A stretch of 64,000 bases of DNA, from positions 682,001 through 746,000 of the forward strand of contig JAACJK010000057.1 of NCBI GenBank assembly GCA_013368325.1. Reading direction: 5' to 3'. Source of the stretch: Ephemerocybe angulata. Its lineage: Eukaryota > Basidiomycota > Agaricomycetes > Agaricales > Psathyrellaceae. Position 1 is the stretch's first letter. Each line of letters begins with the position of its first letter. Below are positions 46,057 to 57,634 of this stretch, piece after piece. The notes beneath the pieces were generated by a model. The model saw only the letters and a program-made list of their open reading frames with translations. It ran no database searches and was not told the origin of the DNA. A program made the position numbers and the translations under genes.

Positions 46057-48405
46057 TCATGAAGGACTCGGATCCGGAAACGATTGGGTATTGAAAAGAC
46101 CTTCTTGGAACCAGTGTCCTCCCGCTGTCATCATATGCCTCCAAATCGTCGCATCATCTACATTGAATTTGAGGAGACGCTCCAAGTGAGATAAACGGGA
46201 CGCACCCTCAATAGATTCCGGAGGCTGACATTTCAAGATACAGACGGGATGAAGATGCGAAAGGAGCCAGTCATGCGGTGGGTATGACATCCACAGGTAT
46301 CGGCGGGCGCGGAAGTCTTGGATGAGAAATGGTTTCCATTTCGCCAATAAGTTTCGTGCCCGGCGACGAAAGCCGTACAGGATGTTGCCCGGTATAATGT
46401 TAAAGGAAAAGCGCGACTTGAAATTCCCTCCAAGTTCGGCTAAGATATAAGGAATTCTTCTTCTCTGCAATACGTAGAGATACTCAGCGCTGGAATCAGG
46501 AAGGCCAGTCCAAAAACGACTTACAATCAGCTCATGGCTTGTATATTTCTTTAGGTCTATAGCCTCCACTTCTCGCATAAGCGCATCGAGTCTTTTGTGG
46601 GCGAATGCGTTGAACAAAGCTCCAATTTGTCCACGCATTGTCCTTGATCTCCCCTTTTGTCGAAAGCACTTCTTGATGGCTGGGCTCTCTTTCCCAAAGG
46701 CATATTGCTTCGCGATCCTGTCGACATGGTCGCTTTGGACACGCCCCTCCGCTGGCGCGTCCCCCTTGAAAGCCTGAAGCTCGGTCCACTCCGAGTAGAT
46801 TGCATCGGCATCGTACCCAAGCAAGCGCACCTCCTCGAGTCGTTGGAGTTTTTTGTGGTGTGGAAAGTACCTGCTCGGGACAATCGAATCTAGGGCTTCG
46901 GTCCTCGACCAAACCATCTCGTAGAGGCAAACGGCATTCATTGAAAAGTTCGCGTCGCTTGAAGCAAACAAGCGGCCAGACCAAATGAAGCTTCGTATCC
47001 ATAAGGTTTTCAACTTCGGGAGTACTGGGTTGAGTGAGAAAGGGTCCAGGACGAGGAAGCGGAGAGTACTACCCCAGGTGTGGGGTATGCCTAGATGTTG
47101 GAGCTGCGGAGACAGCAGTATGATGTCGAAGAATTCGCGGGACTGAGGATCGATGCTGTCTAAGTACAGTGACTGCAGTGAGCAGAATGAGCGGTATATC
47201 AGATCGCGTACTGCGGGGCCGATCTCGTCGACATATGCCGCGTATTGCTGGATGATGAGCTTCGTAAGATTGGGAGTTGTGATGTGGTTGAACTGAGAGG
47301 CGGCTGCCGCTAAATGGGGAGGGGAGCCTGCTGGGGCAGTAGCCCGTGAGATGCCGTACTTCACATCCACCCAAATAAGTTCTTCAAGCTGAGGCAGGAA
47401 TGACGGAGCTGATTGAGGTGGAGATCCGTAATTAGCATTGTAACGAATCTTCTTCAAGTTCTGCGGCTGGGCCTCGATGATTGCTTTTAGTGCTGTGTCC
47501 GGTACACCTTTAGAGGCGAAGCATTCCAGTTGCGACCATGGGAGTATTACGATAGGACTCTCGGCTCTGGCGCAAGTTCTGGTATGCTGCGACACTGTGT
47601 CGAGATGAGTTTCCGCATGCCGGAGTGAAGGTGCATCCGAGAAGCAGTCGATAGGTGTGAGATTGACGTTCACCTTTGGGGCCAGTATTTCTTTATCCTC
47701 TAGGTCCAGGAGTAATAGAGACAGGTAGAGGGCTGATAATCGGGGAAGCTTGCCGTGGATCAGGCCGAGCTGACCAGTCAGGAAATCGGGAATGGTGAGG
47801 TGAACGGTCTCCCAACGATGGCATTGGTTAATTAGAGTCGCCATCATGTCGCTGAGTACCGACTTGAAGGATGCGATTTCTTTTTGTGTAGGGCCCCAGG
47901 GAAATCTAACAAAGAGTTGAAAGGATATGGGCAAGGTGGTGCCTGAGCGCGCGAGGTACATGTTCGTCTTCTGCTGTTCGTCGCGTGCGTTGGAGGTTGA
48001 ATAGCCGCATTTGTTGATTGTAATGGGGGGAAGCGTCGTCCATAGGGGGCAGTAGTTCACCGCAGCCGATCTCCATAGTCCAGCGACTTTGCAGATGCGA
48101 ATTAAGGCATCATGCGAGACCCTGTGGTGCTTCATCCTGTCGTCTGGGAGGGCGATGACATATGCGAATATCTGTTGCCAAACATCTTCTGGGACAGTTC
48201 TGATGCATGAGAGAACCGATTTGTGCGCCCGTATGGCTTCGTGGCATTTCTTCGCGCGCCAGCTCAGTTTGTGGCTGCCTTGGTCGCCGGGCAGTCTCGC
48301 TGCGTACGCTACTCCAGTCAGTCGAAGGTAATTGGCTTCCAAATAACGGAGTCCCGAAGTCAGTTGTTCCCTTTCTTCATCGGTTGGAGGGATATTGGTC
48401 TTCAT
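46057..48405 (-). CDS. F-box-like protein with leucine-rich-type repeats, 782 aa
   Basis: A single uninterrupted reading frame. The N-terminus (NIPPTDEEREQL) is followed by a helical segment and an F-box-like motif (CIRTVPEDVWQQIFAYVIAL) near residues 68-88. A long region with leucine-rich, LRR-like spacing follows (for example LPRLSALYLSLLLLDLEDK; LQSLYLDSIDPQSREF). This is the standard layout of the expanded agaricomycete F-box families. Such proteins recruit substrates to SCF ubiquitin ligases; the substrate is unknown. The frame is open upstream to about 48520 but has no ATG there, so the ATG at 48405 is used, or an unseen 5' exon exists. The region at about 46380-46600 has a divergent C-terminal part. 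Confidence 0.8.
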   Translation of the reverse strand: MKTNIPPTDEEREQLTSGLRYLEANYLRLTGVAYAARLPGDQGSHKLSWRAKKCHEAIRAHKSVLSCIRTVPEDVWQQIFAYVIALPDDRMKHHRVSHDALIRICKVAGLWRSAAVNYCPLWTTLPPITINKCGYSTSNARDEQQKTNMYLARSGTTLPISFQLFVRFPWGPTQKEIASFKSVLSDMMATLINQCHRWETVHLTIPDFLTGQLGLIHGKLPRLSALYLSLLLLDLEDKEILAPKVNVNLTPIDCFSDAPSLRHAETHLDTVSQHTRTCARAESPIVILPWSQLECFASKGVPDTALKAIIEAQPQNLKKIRYNANYGSPPQSAPSFLPQLEELIWVDVKYGISRATAPAGSPPHLAAAASQFNHITTPNLTKLIIQQYAAYVDEIGPAVRDLIYRSFCSLQSLYLDSIDPQSREFFDIILLSPQLQHLGIPHTWGSTLRFLVLDPFSLNPVLPKLKTLWIRSFIWSGRLFASSDANFSMNAVCLYEMVWSRTEALDSIVPSRYFPHHKKLQRLEEVRLLGYDADAIYSEWTELQAFKGDAPAEGRVQSDHVDRIAKQYAFGKESPAIKKCFRQKGRSRTMRGQIGALFNAFAHKRLDALMREVEAIDLKKYTSHELIVSRFWTGLPDSSAEYLYVLQRRRIPYILAELGGNFKSRFSFNIIPGNILYGFRRRARNLLAKWKPFLIQDFRARRYLWMSYPPHDWLLSHLHPVCILKCQPPESIEGASRLSHLERLLKFNVDDATIWRHMMTAGGHWFQEGLFNTQSFPDPSPS

Positions 48406-49292
48406 AAAGTCTTCAACATTGAGCCTGCTGGAGGATCTGTCATCAATGAGGTTACTATGGACATCGTTTCTGACGTCACGTAACGGCTTTACCCACTTGA
48501 CTTTAGGCCCAAAAGGCGAGAGGGGAAGTCTGGCATCTCACACCTTCGTGGAAGGAGGATGCAACGTACCCTGTGAATGGGCTCGTCACAATCCTAAAGA
48601 GCCGACGAACCTGAACTTTTGAGCCTTTGCCGTTGTTTGGACCCTAAAGATTCCGGGTGGCGAGATCATCGAAGTCTATGACAGCCTGAGTATGGACCCG
48701 AAGTCACGAAAGAACCATATGCGGGAGAGCTACAGTGAAACTTAGCCCGAGGATATCGTTGCCTAATCCTTGGCCTAAAGTGAGTATGTCACAAGGACCG
48801 TCTTGAAATATCATCAGTGAGGTTTGTTCTTGTCTCCTCTACGGCCCTGCCGACCACCTCGATTCCTCGTCATTCGTAATTTGTTCTCGCCGACAGTGGT
48901 ACTCACCTGGTAGGTAGCTTGAGGACATCAGCACCTACGCCTCACCCGACCATAAACAGAGGGCGACGATTGCAAGTCAGTTGAGTAGATAGCAAACTGG
49001 ATTAATGGTACAGTCAGAAGCTGGCGGAGAACAGTCGTTCTGGGTATGATATATGAGACTGAACCAAAAAGAGCGACGCGAAGGATGGGTCAATAAAGGT
49101 GGGATATCCAGGAGCGACAACAAAGGTCAAAGAAGGGAAGGGGGACAGGGAATGGCGGGTTGCGTAAGGAAAGCAAGACGAAAGGTCCGTTCGTCCGCAT
49201 GCGACGTGCGGAAAATACCTATATAGCGAGAATATGTCGTTGGTGAAAAGTTACCAGTACTTTCATTCGTGTGTAATTGCACCTTTCCCCAC
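48406..49292. other. intergenic region
   Basis: This is the promoter side of the F-box gene and the 3' flank of the lyase gene, both on the minus strand. I see no gene or obvious repeat. Confidence 0.5.
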
Positions 49293-51751
49293 TCAATCGT
49301 GACTCCTTAAGCTCCAGCTGTCCAACGCAACAGTCTTGGGCACAACGTAGTCGCTCTCCTTCATTCCGGGCCACTGCGGGTTGAACAGGACCTGGAGGGT
49401 ATGCGATCCAGCAGGCAGGTTGATCGCCAGCACGGTAACCCCGGGGTTCGGCTGGTCCGGTTCCAGGGGCTCGGGCATGCCTGCGGGGCGTACGGGGTCC
49501 AGCTTGACGAATTCCGCGCCATCAGGAGGCGAGACCATCGAGACCTTGAGTACCTGCCCGTCCAGCGAAAGAGTAGCCGTGGTGGCTGAGTCGAGGGCAA
49601 CGGTCGCGTTGGTGTGCATGCGCCATTGGATGGTGCCAGTAGCAGTGATTTCATCTTGCAAAAGGATTTGGGTTCGACCGTTGAGCATACGAGCGCCTCG
49701 TTTAACGGATGTCCTGTATACAGTTTCAACAGCTTGAACGAAACGGGGAGAAAAGGTTGCACTTACGCGTCGAAGTAGGCACTAGTCATATCAGCAGTCC
49801 AGAATGCAGTGGAATCCTTGGGAATGCTCAGTACGGTGCTAGATCCCTGTGCCGTGTCGCTAGTGTCGTGCTTCACGGTGGGAGCACTCTCGACGTTCTG
49901 GTTCCCATTGTTGACGACGATCGTGTTCTGCCCCACGGTGGCCTTCCTGTACCACTTCCACCGCTCAGCGTTCTGCTCCTGACTCGCGAAGTACTGAGGG
50001 TAGAGGTAATCTGCCGAACCGAGTTCACCAGCCCACCTCGTTCCGAGGGCATCGAGAACGAAGTCACCAACGTCGAGATCGTTGTGCGTCTGATGTCCCT
50101 TGTTCTGACCAGCCTTGATAGCGATGTATAGCGCGTCGTCATCGGTCCAGCTGCTCCTCATCGCCGCCCATTGAACTCGTGGATTTTCGAAGAAGTGGTC
50201 CAACTTCTGGTTAGACCAATAGGCGCCAGCGACAGCGGGGTCGTACCAGAACATGCTCCATGGCTCCGCCGAGTCGGCCCTGTCACGCTGGTGGAGGATG
50301 AACTCGGGGTGGTCAAGCAAATCGCCGTAGAGCATCATGGAGTTGGCGGTGGTGGAGAACTTGTTAGGACCGTGGTCTCCATAATCGAAAAGGGAGGTGG
50401 GTCCATAGACATGCATGTGGAACGTCCCAGTCCTCCAGTAGTCCGCGTTAACGTCGAGCAAGCCGTAATGCGACCCGGTGGCTGTAAGAAGGGCGGAAGA
50501 CATCTCCGCGTGGCCGGTGGTCCCAAAATACCAGTAGTTAGGAGACTCGGCCCACGAGCCATCGGACATGACCGCAAGGGCACAGTTCGCCTTCGCATTG
50601 TCGATCGTTTTCCCCAACAGACCTGATGCGGTGCTGGTGGTATCGTCGCCAAGGATGGCGAGGGCACCGATCGTCAGCCCACCGTTGCAGACACAGTTCC
50701 AATTTCCGGTGATATTGCTTGTCCACCATCCGAAGGTCGTGCCGCCGGCGTAAACGGCAGCGCCGTGCTTGAGACCGTACTCGATCAAGCCTTCGCGAAT
50801 GGTCTTCTTCTGGTCATCGGTCCAGGCAGCGTACATCCAATCATACGCGATACCAAACGCGGCGGAGAATTCTGCGGTGTCGAGGAAATGGGTGGGGTTC
50901 CACTTGGTGTCGTTGGCAGGACCAAAGTCGTCGCTGATAACGTGCTGAATTTCCTCCCATGCTCGGTCGACCCAGCGGGTGTTCTGGGTCATGTGGTAGG
51001 CGTAACCAAAGGCCTTGATGCGCATCTTGAATTCACGGGCATTGTCGAGGATACCGCTGTCGCCGTCCATCGCGTAGGTGATGGGCTGCTTGCTCATGTA
51101 GTCGGTAGCGTTTTTCAGGATGGTGTCGTTCCAGGTTTGGAGATAGGGGTCACTCCGAATGAGATTAGGAAGAGCATCCCACTTGTACTGGGGCGCGATG
51201 ATGCGAGGACGGTCCTCTCGAACCTGGGTGGGGCTGGGGTTTGATGGCTTGAAAGTGTCCTCTGGCCAGGCCTTTTTGCTGCCGGCGGCTATCGTGGGTT
51301 CGACGAAAAGGACTGTGTTCGTCTACAAAGGTACATTCAGAGATTGCCCGCACGCATGCAGGGGTCTACTCACCGCTGACGGGTAGATGGGGATCATGTA
51401 CTTGCTCTGGGTGGCAGTTGCGAATCGTCCAGCGACCAGGATATCTGTTGCCGTCTGAATGGGGGCCTTGGGGTCGACTGAGGCGTCTGGGTCGCTCGAG
51501 GATCCGCCGCTTTTGGTGGAGCTGCTACCGTCTTTCTTGCCTGCTTTCGACCCCAGGATACCTCCAACGACCGCAGCGATGATGACCACGATTAGGACAG
51601 GTACACCAAACTTGATCCATGGGCTGACACCCTTTTTCTTCGTCGGTCCTCGAGGGTTAATGAACCCAGTTGATGATTCGGTGTAGGCAAGATCGGTGTT
51701 GCCGTAAGGTGACCGCCCGCTGTTATTCTGGGGGACTGCCCCGTAGCTCAT
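49293..51751 (-). CDS. membrane-anchored heparinase II/III-like polysaccharide lyase, 784 aa
   Basis: Exons are 51751-51374, 51322-49767 and 49713-49293 (2,355 nt). A polar cytoplasmic N-terminus ends in basic GPTKKK. A single membrane segment follows (VPVLIVVIIAAVVGGILGS, about residues 49-69), making a type II anchor. An S/G/D-rich stalk follows. An alpha-toroid domain comes next (chondroitin AC/alginate lyase fold; WEEIQHVISDDFG, TAEFSAAFGIAYDWMYAAW, NITGNWNCVCNGG). The heparinase II/III-like beta domain carries HQTHNDLDVGDFVLDALGTR and a C-terminal beta-sandwich. These enzymes cleave acidic polysaccharides by beta-elimination; the substrate here is unknown. A cell-wall or glycan-remodelling role at the cell surface is inferred from the anchor. 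Confidence 0.87.
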
Positions 51752-52908
51752 TGTCGTCGATGTCGAGACTCTCTCGTTGAGCTAGGTTATAATAGAATAG
51801 ACCCAGGAAAGAGTGACTGGGGAAGAATTGACAGAGGAAAAATAGTGGTCGTGGTGGTTGCCAGGAAAGCCGTGCCAGAGCAGAGCACCGCCCCTAGGCA
51901 TCCGTTCGTGGGAATATTTGGCTGACATGCTTGCCAACGGAGCGAAAATTAAGTTGGGACAGACACGAATGGAGGTCCTATGTTCTGTACTTTGCTCGGT
52001 GCTGTTATTCGAGGACATAAGGAGGGGTCTGCAAGAACGATAGCTTGCCACAGATAGATATATGTGACGCCAACGATTTGGTTCATCAAAATATGCCTCC
52101 AAGGTACAGTATGTTGTCAATGTACAGGTTGACGAAGCCTCGGAATGTTATGCACTACGACAGACTACGACGGGCATGGACCCAATAAAAATATGTAACC
52201 CAACCTGCTTACGAGGGATCCCAGATGCGCATTCGAACTCCCTTCCTGTGAGCAAGTGGCCCCGAAGCTCTGAAAAGACGCCGTTGGCAAGTACCGTCCA
52301 AGGAAAGTTGACCTAGGAATGAAATGGTTTCATGGCCGGAGTTCAAATGATTATGCCTCACTATGCCGGTCGTAGTGTACCAGGGTCAAGATGGGTAACC
52401 CACAGCGGGCATCAAAGGTATGAGTCGGCTCGATCTACCTGACTGGACACATGAAACCCAGAGGCCTCAAATTCAGTGGGTGCATTCATGTAATCCTGTG
52501 CTTGTGTGTAGAACTCGGAAATCTAGCGCCATGTCAAGTACTGGCATTTACCTTCTAGAGTGCAACGATGATCAATCCGATCTCAGGCGCTTATTAGATC
52601 TGACTAATAGGCGCCGGTTCCTCAGTGGCTCACGGGGGCGCTCCACCATTCGCTCATTGCAGCCGCTGTAAAATCTCCTTTTTTCACTCCGAAATGGCCC
52701 TTGAGGCTTGAAGAGAAGGTTGCACCCTACGGATAAGCGCAGAGTTCCTGCGCGCCGTCATGTCAGGGTTTCCCGTCTAAATATAGTGCTTTATTTATAA
52801 ATCTGAAGCCTTGAAATTTCGCCTGCCTCGTTAAATTCTTGATAGCCGTCCTGATTGCGCTAAGGAATGCATGGTCTGGCATGGTACGGTGCTCCTTACT
52901 TATCCGCT
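51752..52908. other. intergenic region with one hairpin
   Basis: This is the lyase promoter and the 3' flank of the SDR gene. No supported coding sequence. An imperfect inverted repeat lies at 52586-52615. AT-rich sequence follows 52780. Confidence 0.5.
52586..52615. repeat. imperfect inverted repeat, 12-bp arms
   Basis: GGCGCTTATTAG, a 6-nt loop, then CTAATAGGCGCC (11 of 12 paired). It could be a small transposon relic or a 3'-end hairpin. Nothing else marks it. Confidence 0.6.
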
Positions 52909-54160
52909 TCAACGGCCGCCGTCCATGAGAATCTAGGCGAAAAAAGTCAGCCGTAAAACGGGTCTATCGTTTCGCAGTTAGCTGTAAACACTTACAGATT
53001 GACCTGTTTCCACGGATAAGGAGAAAAAATGAGCGGATTTTGATAACCTCCCATATGGTAGAAGCAGGCTGAGCGTACCGGTGGTGAAATGGGCCTCCTT
53101 GGACACGAAATAAGAGACAAGTGCAGCGACATCCTCAGCGGATCCTGGCTGAGGAACCGCTATGGAACTCTTTTCTTGCTCGAAGAATGCTTTATGCTCC
53201 ATTCCAAATGATGCGGCCAATTTCTCGGCTGTAGACGATCAGAAGGGTGTATGGGACACTGAGGATGAGTACCTACTCAGTCCAGTTGGGACGGCACCTT
53301 GGGGGGAGGACCGTTGGCGAACTTAGACAACATTATGAAATTAGCCGTGTTTCACTCACTGGGAGCATAGGCGTTCACGGTTATACCATGTGGGCCAAAT
53401 TCAAGAGCTATTCGTGTGCGTTCAGAGGTAGTCATCGTAGAAAACTTAAACGTACCAGCCGTAGCAGTCAACCCACGGATGGCCCACTTCGTCGCCCCGT
53501 ACGCAGCCAGATACGGCACGCCTATGAGAATATTGGCCGTGATAAATACGCTATGATATCGCTTCAAGAGATGGAATACACATCACCAGAGAACCCACAC
53601 CCTGATGTCGCGCCGACAATACGACCTCCCCTTCCCTGCTGTATCATCTGCTTCCCCGCGTACTTGTAGCAAAGAAACGTTCCGCGAACGTTTATCGAAA
53701 GGAGACGATCGAGTTCTTCGGCTGAAGCTTTGCAAAATCAGCTCTGTGGATTGGATGTAGGTGGTGGTGGTATGCGACATACTTTCCAGGAACGACTTGG
53801 CCAGGCAGACCCCTGCGTTCGCCACAAACTATGAATGGTCAGTTGTCCTGACCCCTTGCGACTATGAAACCGGTGACTACTCACAACGTCAACGCTACCC
53901 AGTTCCTTGACAGTATCCTCCACAAGGCTCTCCACATCCTTTTCAACGCTTACGTCCCCCGTTACCATAAGAGCCCTTCTTCCAATGCCTTCAACCTCGA
54001 TTTTGGCTTGGTTTAGGAGATCGAGCTGTGAGGGTATGTCATTCAGTGAGATATCATACCCATCCCTGGCGAGGCCTAAGGCAACGGCTTTGCCAATGCC
54101 CTGTGCTGCGCCCGTGACTATGGCCACGCCTTTTTCGCTCGCTGTAGGTTTAAGAGACAT
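52909..54160 (-). CDS. short-chain dehydrogenase/reductase, 259 aa, nine exons
   Basis: Exons are 54160-53885, 53828-53783, 53727-53587, 53521-53456, 53407-53360, 53297-53277 (21 nt), 53228-53079, 53003-52996 (8 nt) and 52932-52909 (780 nt). Classical SDR features are present. The cofactor motif TGAAQGIG is at residues 16-23, NAG at 96-98 and the active serine near 149. YGATK places Tyr162 and Lys166, and the C-terminal TGQSILMDGGR is typical of the family. Length is normal. It uses NAD(P)(H); the substrate is unknown, and the sequence most resembles the acetoin/diacetyl reductase-like and carbonyl reductase-like SDRs of fungi (loose inference). Without the tiny exons the gene looks broken, but every splice keeps the phase. 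Confidence 0.9.
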
Positions 54161-54769
54161 TTGCAGTGGACTGTGGTTGTGGCGAGGGCGAGCCTGAGGT
54201 GGTAGGGGGCGAGAATAGCTTCAGTGGCTCGTGTATGGCAGCCTTCATCACTAAAATCGGGAGGCCATTGTACTAGAAAATAATTGAGCATCATGCCCGG
54301 CAGTTCTGATCGTCGGCCTCAATTATTGGCCTCTCCGATCACCCAATAGCTCCCAATAGATGCACTGATCAGAACCATCATTCCTAAATTTATGAAACAC
54401 AGTTGCGAGCGCTTGGAGAGAGTGATCTGCAATTATCAGCTTCTGTCAGAGACTGCCAGAATGACAGACCGGACAGAGTCTTGATTGAGTTTTGAATCTC
54501 ACCATGAATGAAGAGGTCAAGTGTGAAACGTCCCGATGATAGTAGGTCTCCGCTAAAGCACCTTGAAGCTCCTTGTCTTCTGTGAAGTATGTACCAAGGT
54601 AATAGAAGCAGCTATTCCATATCTACGGGGTAGTTAGGTGCTGTTGTACTCTGGTCGGAACTACCCCGCATCGCGAGATCGCTGTGTCGCACCTATGATC
54701 GCCATGCCATGTTGGCTATTGGTAGGTGCACCATTACGGTAACATTTCGGTGGGAGGCTAGAATACACT
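54161..54769. other. intergenic region left of the transposon remnant
   Basis: This is the SDR promoter region followed by sequence with no recognised gene. Nothing further seen. Confidence 0.4.
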
Positions 54770-55188
54770 ACATTGCATAGTCATCCTCTCCATCTACCTC
54801 GCTATCATCAACCTCCATGTCGTCTAGGTTTCCCTGGTCGCCAGTATCAGATACTTCCCCATCATCATCGTCCAAATCACTACATGTTCCATCTCCCAGG
54901 CCAACAACAAGAATCTCACTGTCCTCCGGGAACTCTCCGCCGGTCTCGTCAACTTCCATGTTGACGGTTCCATCACACCGGGAGTCCCTGGCTGTTTCTA
55001 AACCTTCCATACTCGGTGGTTGAGTAGAGGGACTTGTAGCGGCTGCCCCTGAAGTCAACGCAGAAGTGCTATGGAAGGCGTCCAGCGTCCTTTGCAACGT
55101 TCGACGTATAACGGAAGATGGCCATATGCCTACATGACCTACAGCCCCCCCGATATGATATCGCATGAACATATCGCGATCCACATGC
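54770..55188 (-). pseudogene. last exon of a Plavaka/KDZ-like transposase, separated from the rest by a LINE
   Basis: After an acceptor (CTTCAG/GC at 55188) the frame reads HVDRDMFMRYHIGGAVGHVG. A low-complexity acidic tail follows (SDLDDDDGEVSD, MEVDDSEVDGEDD) to a stop at 54770. The VDRDMFMRY...GGxxGH motif is the usual C-terminal end of agaricomycete Plavaka-type transposases. It continues in phase from the exon that ends at 63049 (AAC CG / G CAT). The intervening 7.9 kb holds the LINE. The copy is probably inactive. Confidence 0.65.
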
Positions 55189-56315
55189 CTGAAGGGTTAA
55201 AATGAGCTCTCAATCAGGTTTCGGTGCCATTCACCTCCACCATCCCAAACCACCATAAGTGAGTAATATTCCTTTCTCTCGGCGCACTGTTCGCCATAGA
55301 CAAAGAGGCTGCTGCGTATTGCGCCTGGAAAATCGTACAAAAATATAATTGTATTCGTCGAACCCACTACCGTTGCCGCAAGTGTCAAACGTTGACAGCG
55401 TGTTGGAGTTGAGAATCCTGCTCATAAGCCTGAGGTTCTTCACTACCCACACTGTTTGCCCTCTGCCCCCTGCTATTCACATCGTCGAGCCCTCGTTTTG
55501 CCCTCTCCGTCTCTCCAGCGGCTGGAGCAACACGGCCCCGTCCTCCATCCGCGATCCCCTCTCGCGACCTTGCTTTGCGACACAGGCCCCCGTCGTCTGT
55601 TACGCCTTGCCCCCACTGCCCCCTCTCAGGGACTGCTCACAGCACTCGCCCCTTGCTCGGCGCTGCACTGTACGCCCCTCTGCCTCTGGGACCCCTTCGC
55701 CCTTCCTCCCAGCTCAGGGTTCCGATACCGCCCGAAACGAGCCCGACTCGACCCGCACACCATCTCGAAATCACCGTACACGTCACCGTTTCACACCCGC
55801 TACAGTGTACACGTCAGCGTTTCCCCTCGCTATCGAACGACTTGGAAACAGATGGAAAATTTTCACCCCAACGCGCTCAGCGATTGGGCGGGAACCGAGG
55901 TGCTGCCTCAATGGCGACCGACCACCTCCAGCCATATAAAACGGGCGCTGGGTAGACTGTTTGAAAGTCGTCCTCTTCCTCGAGAACAAGAGCTCACTCG
56001 CACCGATTCTGTCATCACTGGTGAGCCGTTACACGATGCTGGTGCCACGTCCAACCAAACTCACCATGTCGGGCAGACTAACCCTCCCCCGCTACCATCC
56101 ATGCCTGCGTCTTCCCAACCTGCGACACCGGCCCCGGCGCATGACAGTGCGCCAGCCCCCACCCCTCTTCAGCCTGTTGCGACAGAGCCGGTTGTGCTCG
56201 CCCGAGTCGCCCCGTCCACCGGGATACCCCTCGCGGACCTCCATGCTGCGCAAGCTCCCCCTGCCCCCTGGAGCTCGCCGCCCTCGCTGAAGCTCAAGCT
56301 GCCCAGCCCGCCGCC

Positions 56316-57569
56316 ATGGCTACAGACACCTCCGGCACCACTCTCGGAAGGCGTGCCAGCACGCGCATTGCGAGTCAGGGTGGGAAGGAGGACACCAACG
56401 CTGCGCCTCAGGCTACTGCTCCTACCGGTACCACCCCGAAAAAACGCGGCTCTCCTGCGAAGAAGGCCGCCCCTCCACCTGCTACGCCTGCTCCACCGGT
56501 CCCCCCCTCCTGGACCCCTACTCGCATGCGTCTCGAGGAGGACGTCGAGATTCTCCGTCTGGCGGTGGGTGACGTCCAGCAGGGCCTCGTCTCGAACAGC
56601 CAAGATCTTCTCGAGACTAATCAGTCCGTCTCGGAAATCAAGTCCATGGTGCACTCCCTCAGTAAAAACATCAACATCCTCAACATGACTCTGCAGAGCG
56701 ACCTCGCCGAGGTCATCGACGACATCCGCTCAAACCAGCAGCGTGACAACACCGCCATTGCCTCCCTTGCGGCGCGGCTGCGCGACGTCGAGTCCACCGG
56801 CAGCCCTGCCTCGGAAGCACCTCCTGCGAAACGTCAACGCATGGAGGATGCGCCTACCAACGCCGTAGCCACCGCCCTTGCCCCTGCCCTGGCATCTGCA
56901 CCCCAACCGGCATCGTCGGCTGCAGCCCTAGCCCCTGCTGCGCCTGCCCCGGTTGCGCCCGCCGTGCCCGTCGCCCAAGCTGTACCTCCTGCTGCTTCAA
57001 TCACCCACCACGTCATGCCTATCACTGCCCCTGCCAACCCTGCGCCGGTTGCCCCGCCCTTGCACCCCGCTCCGGCGGTCCCACCCCAGCTCCCTGTTAT
57101 GGATACCACGCCGGCCCCTCCTCCTGCTCCCCCTGCACTCCCGGCCTTAGGAGCCTCTGTCGACGCTGCGTATACCGCTGTGCCACCTATCTCCGGCATC
57201 CAGCAGGCCCAAGCGTGGGGCCCGTCGCCATGGGCAGCGCAACCCGCACCTCGCATGTCTCCCTACCCGTCTACCGCGATCCGTCGCAACAACAACAACC
57301 GTGTGTACACTCATGTCCAGTTCGGTCCGGCTGACTGGGGCCATGGGGATCCGTTGGTGGCTATACGCCACGCTATCGAGCGCATGGTGCGCCATGGGAG
57401 CACGATGGGTGGTTTGATTAAGACGGCTCAGCTGAACCCCAACGACACTCGCTACCTCGTCGCAACCTTTTGGTCCATGCCTCAGGCCCTGAACGTCGCG
57501 AACGCGTGGAACGACGATCGTTCCGGCGACGCTGCTAATGTCACCGCCACGGTTATGCAGGGAAACTGA
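56316..57569 (+). CDS. LINE ORF1 protein (gag-like), 417 aa as read
   Basis: The N-terminal part is basic and alanine/proline-rich (TPKKRGSPAKKAAPP). A coiled coil follows (about residues 70-165, with EEDVEILRLAVGDVQQG and LAARLRDVES), then a long A/P-rich linker. The C-terminal region is RRM-like (RVYTHVQFGPADWGHGDPLV; YLVATFWSMPQAL). A coiled coil plus an RNA-binding domain is the usual layout of LINE ORF1 proteins, which coat the element RNA. The true start may lie upstream near 55856 in another frame (open from the ATG in MENFHPNALSDW), with a shift at the C-run 56264-56268. As annotated, the start is the first ATG of the intact downstream frame. Confidence 0.7.
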   Translation: MATDTSGTTLGRRASTRIASQGGKEDTNAAPQATAPTGTTPKKRGSPAKKAAPPPATPAPPVPPSWTPTRMRLEEDVEILRLAVGDVQQGLVSNSQDLLETNQSVSEIKSMVHSLSKNINILNMTLQSDLAEVIDDIRSNQQRDNTAIASLAARLRDVESTGSPASEAPPAKRQRMEDAPTNAVATALAPALASAPQPASSAAALAPAAPAPVAPAVPVAQAVPPAASITHHVMPITAPANPAPVAPPLHPAPAVPPQLPVMDTTPAPPPAPPALPALGASVDAAYTAVPPISGIQQAQAWGPSPWAAQPAPRMSPYPSTAIRRNNNNRVYTHVQFGPADWGHGDPLVAIRHAIERMVRHGSTMGGLIKTAQLNPNDTRYLVATFWSMPQALNVANAWNDDRSGDAANVTATVMQGN

Positions 57570-57634
57570 TTGGGGCAGGACATGACGATGGGGTATGCGA
57601 TGAGCAGGAGCGCGCTCTCGATATCCCCGTAAAT

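Noticed and set aside
55456..56688. 410-codon + strand frame covering the LINE leader and the start of ORF1
   Set aside because: Only the part from about 55856 to 56264 looks protein-coding. Before it is C-rich leader, and after it is an out-of-frame reading of ORF1.
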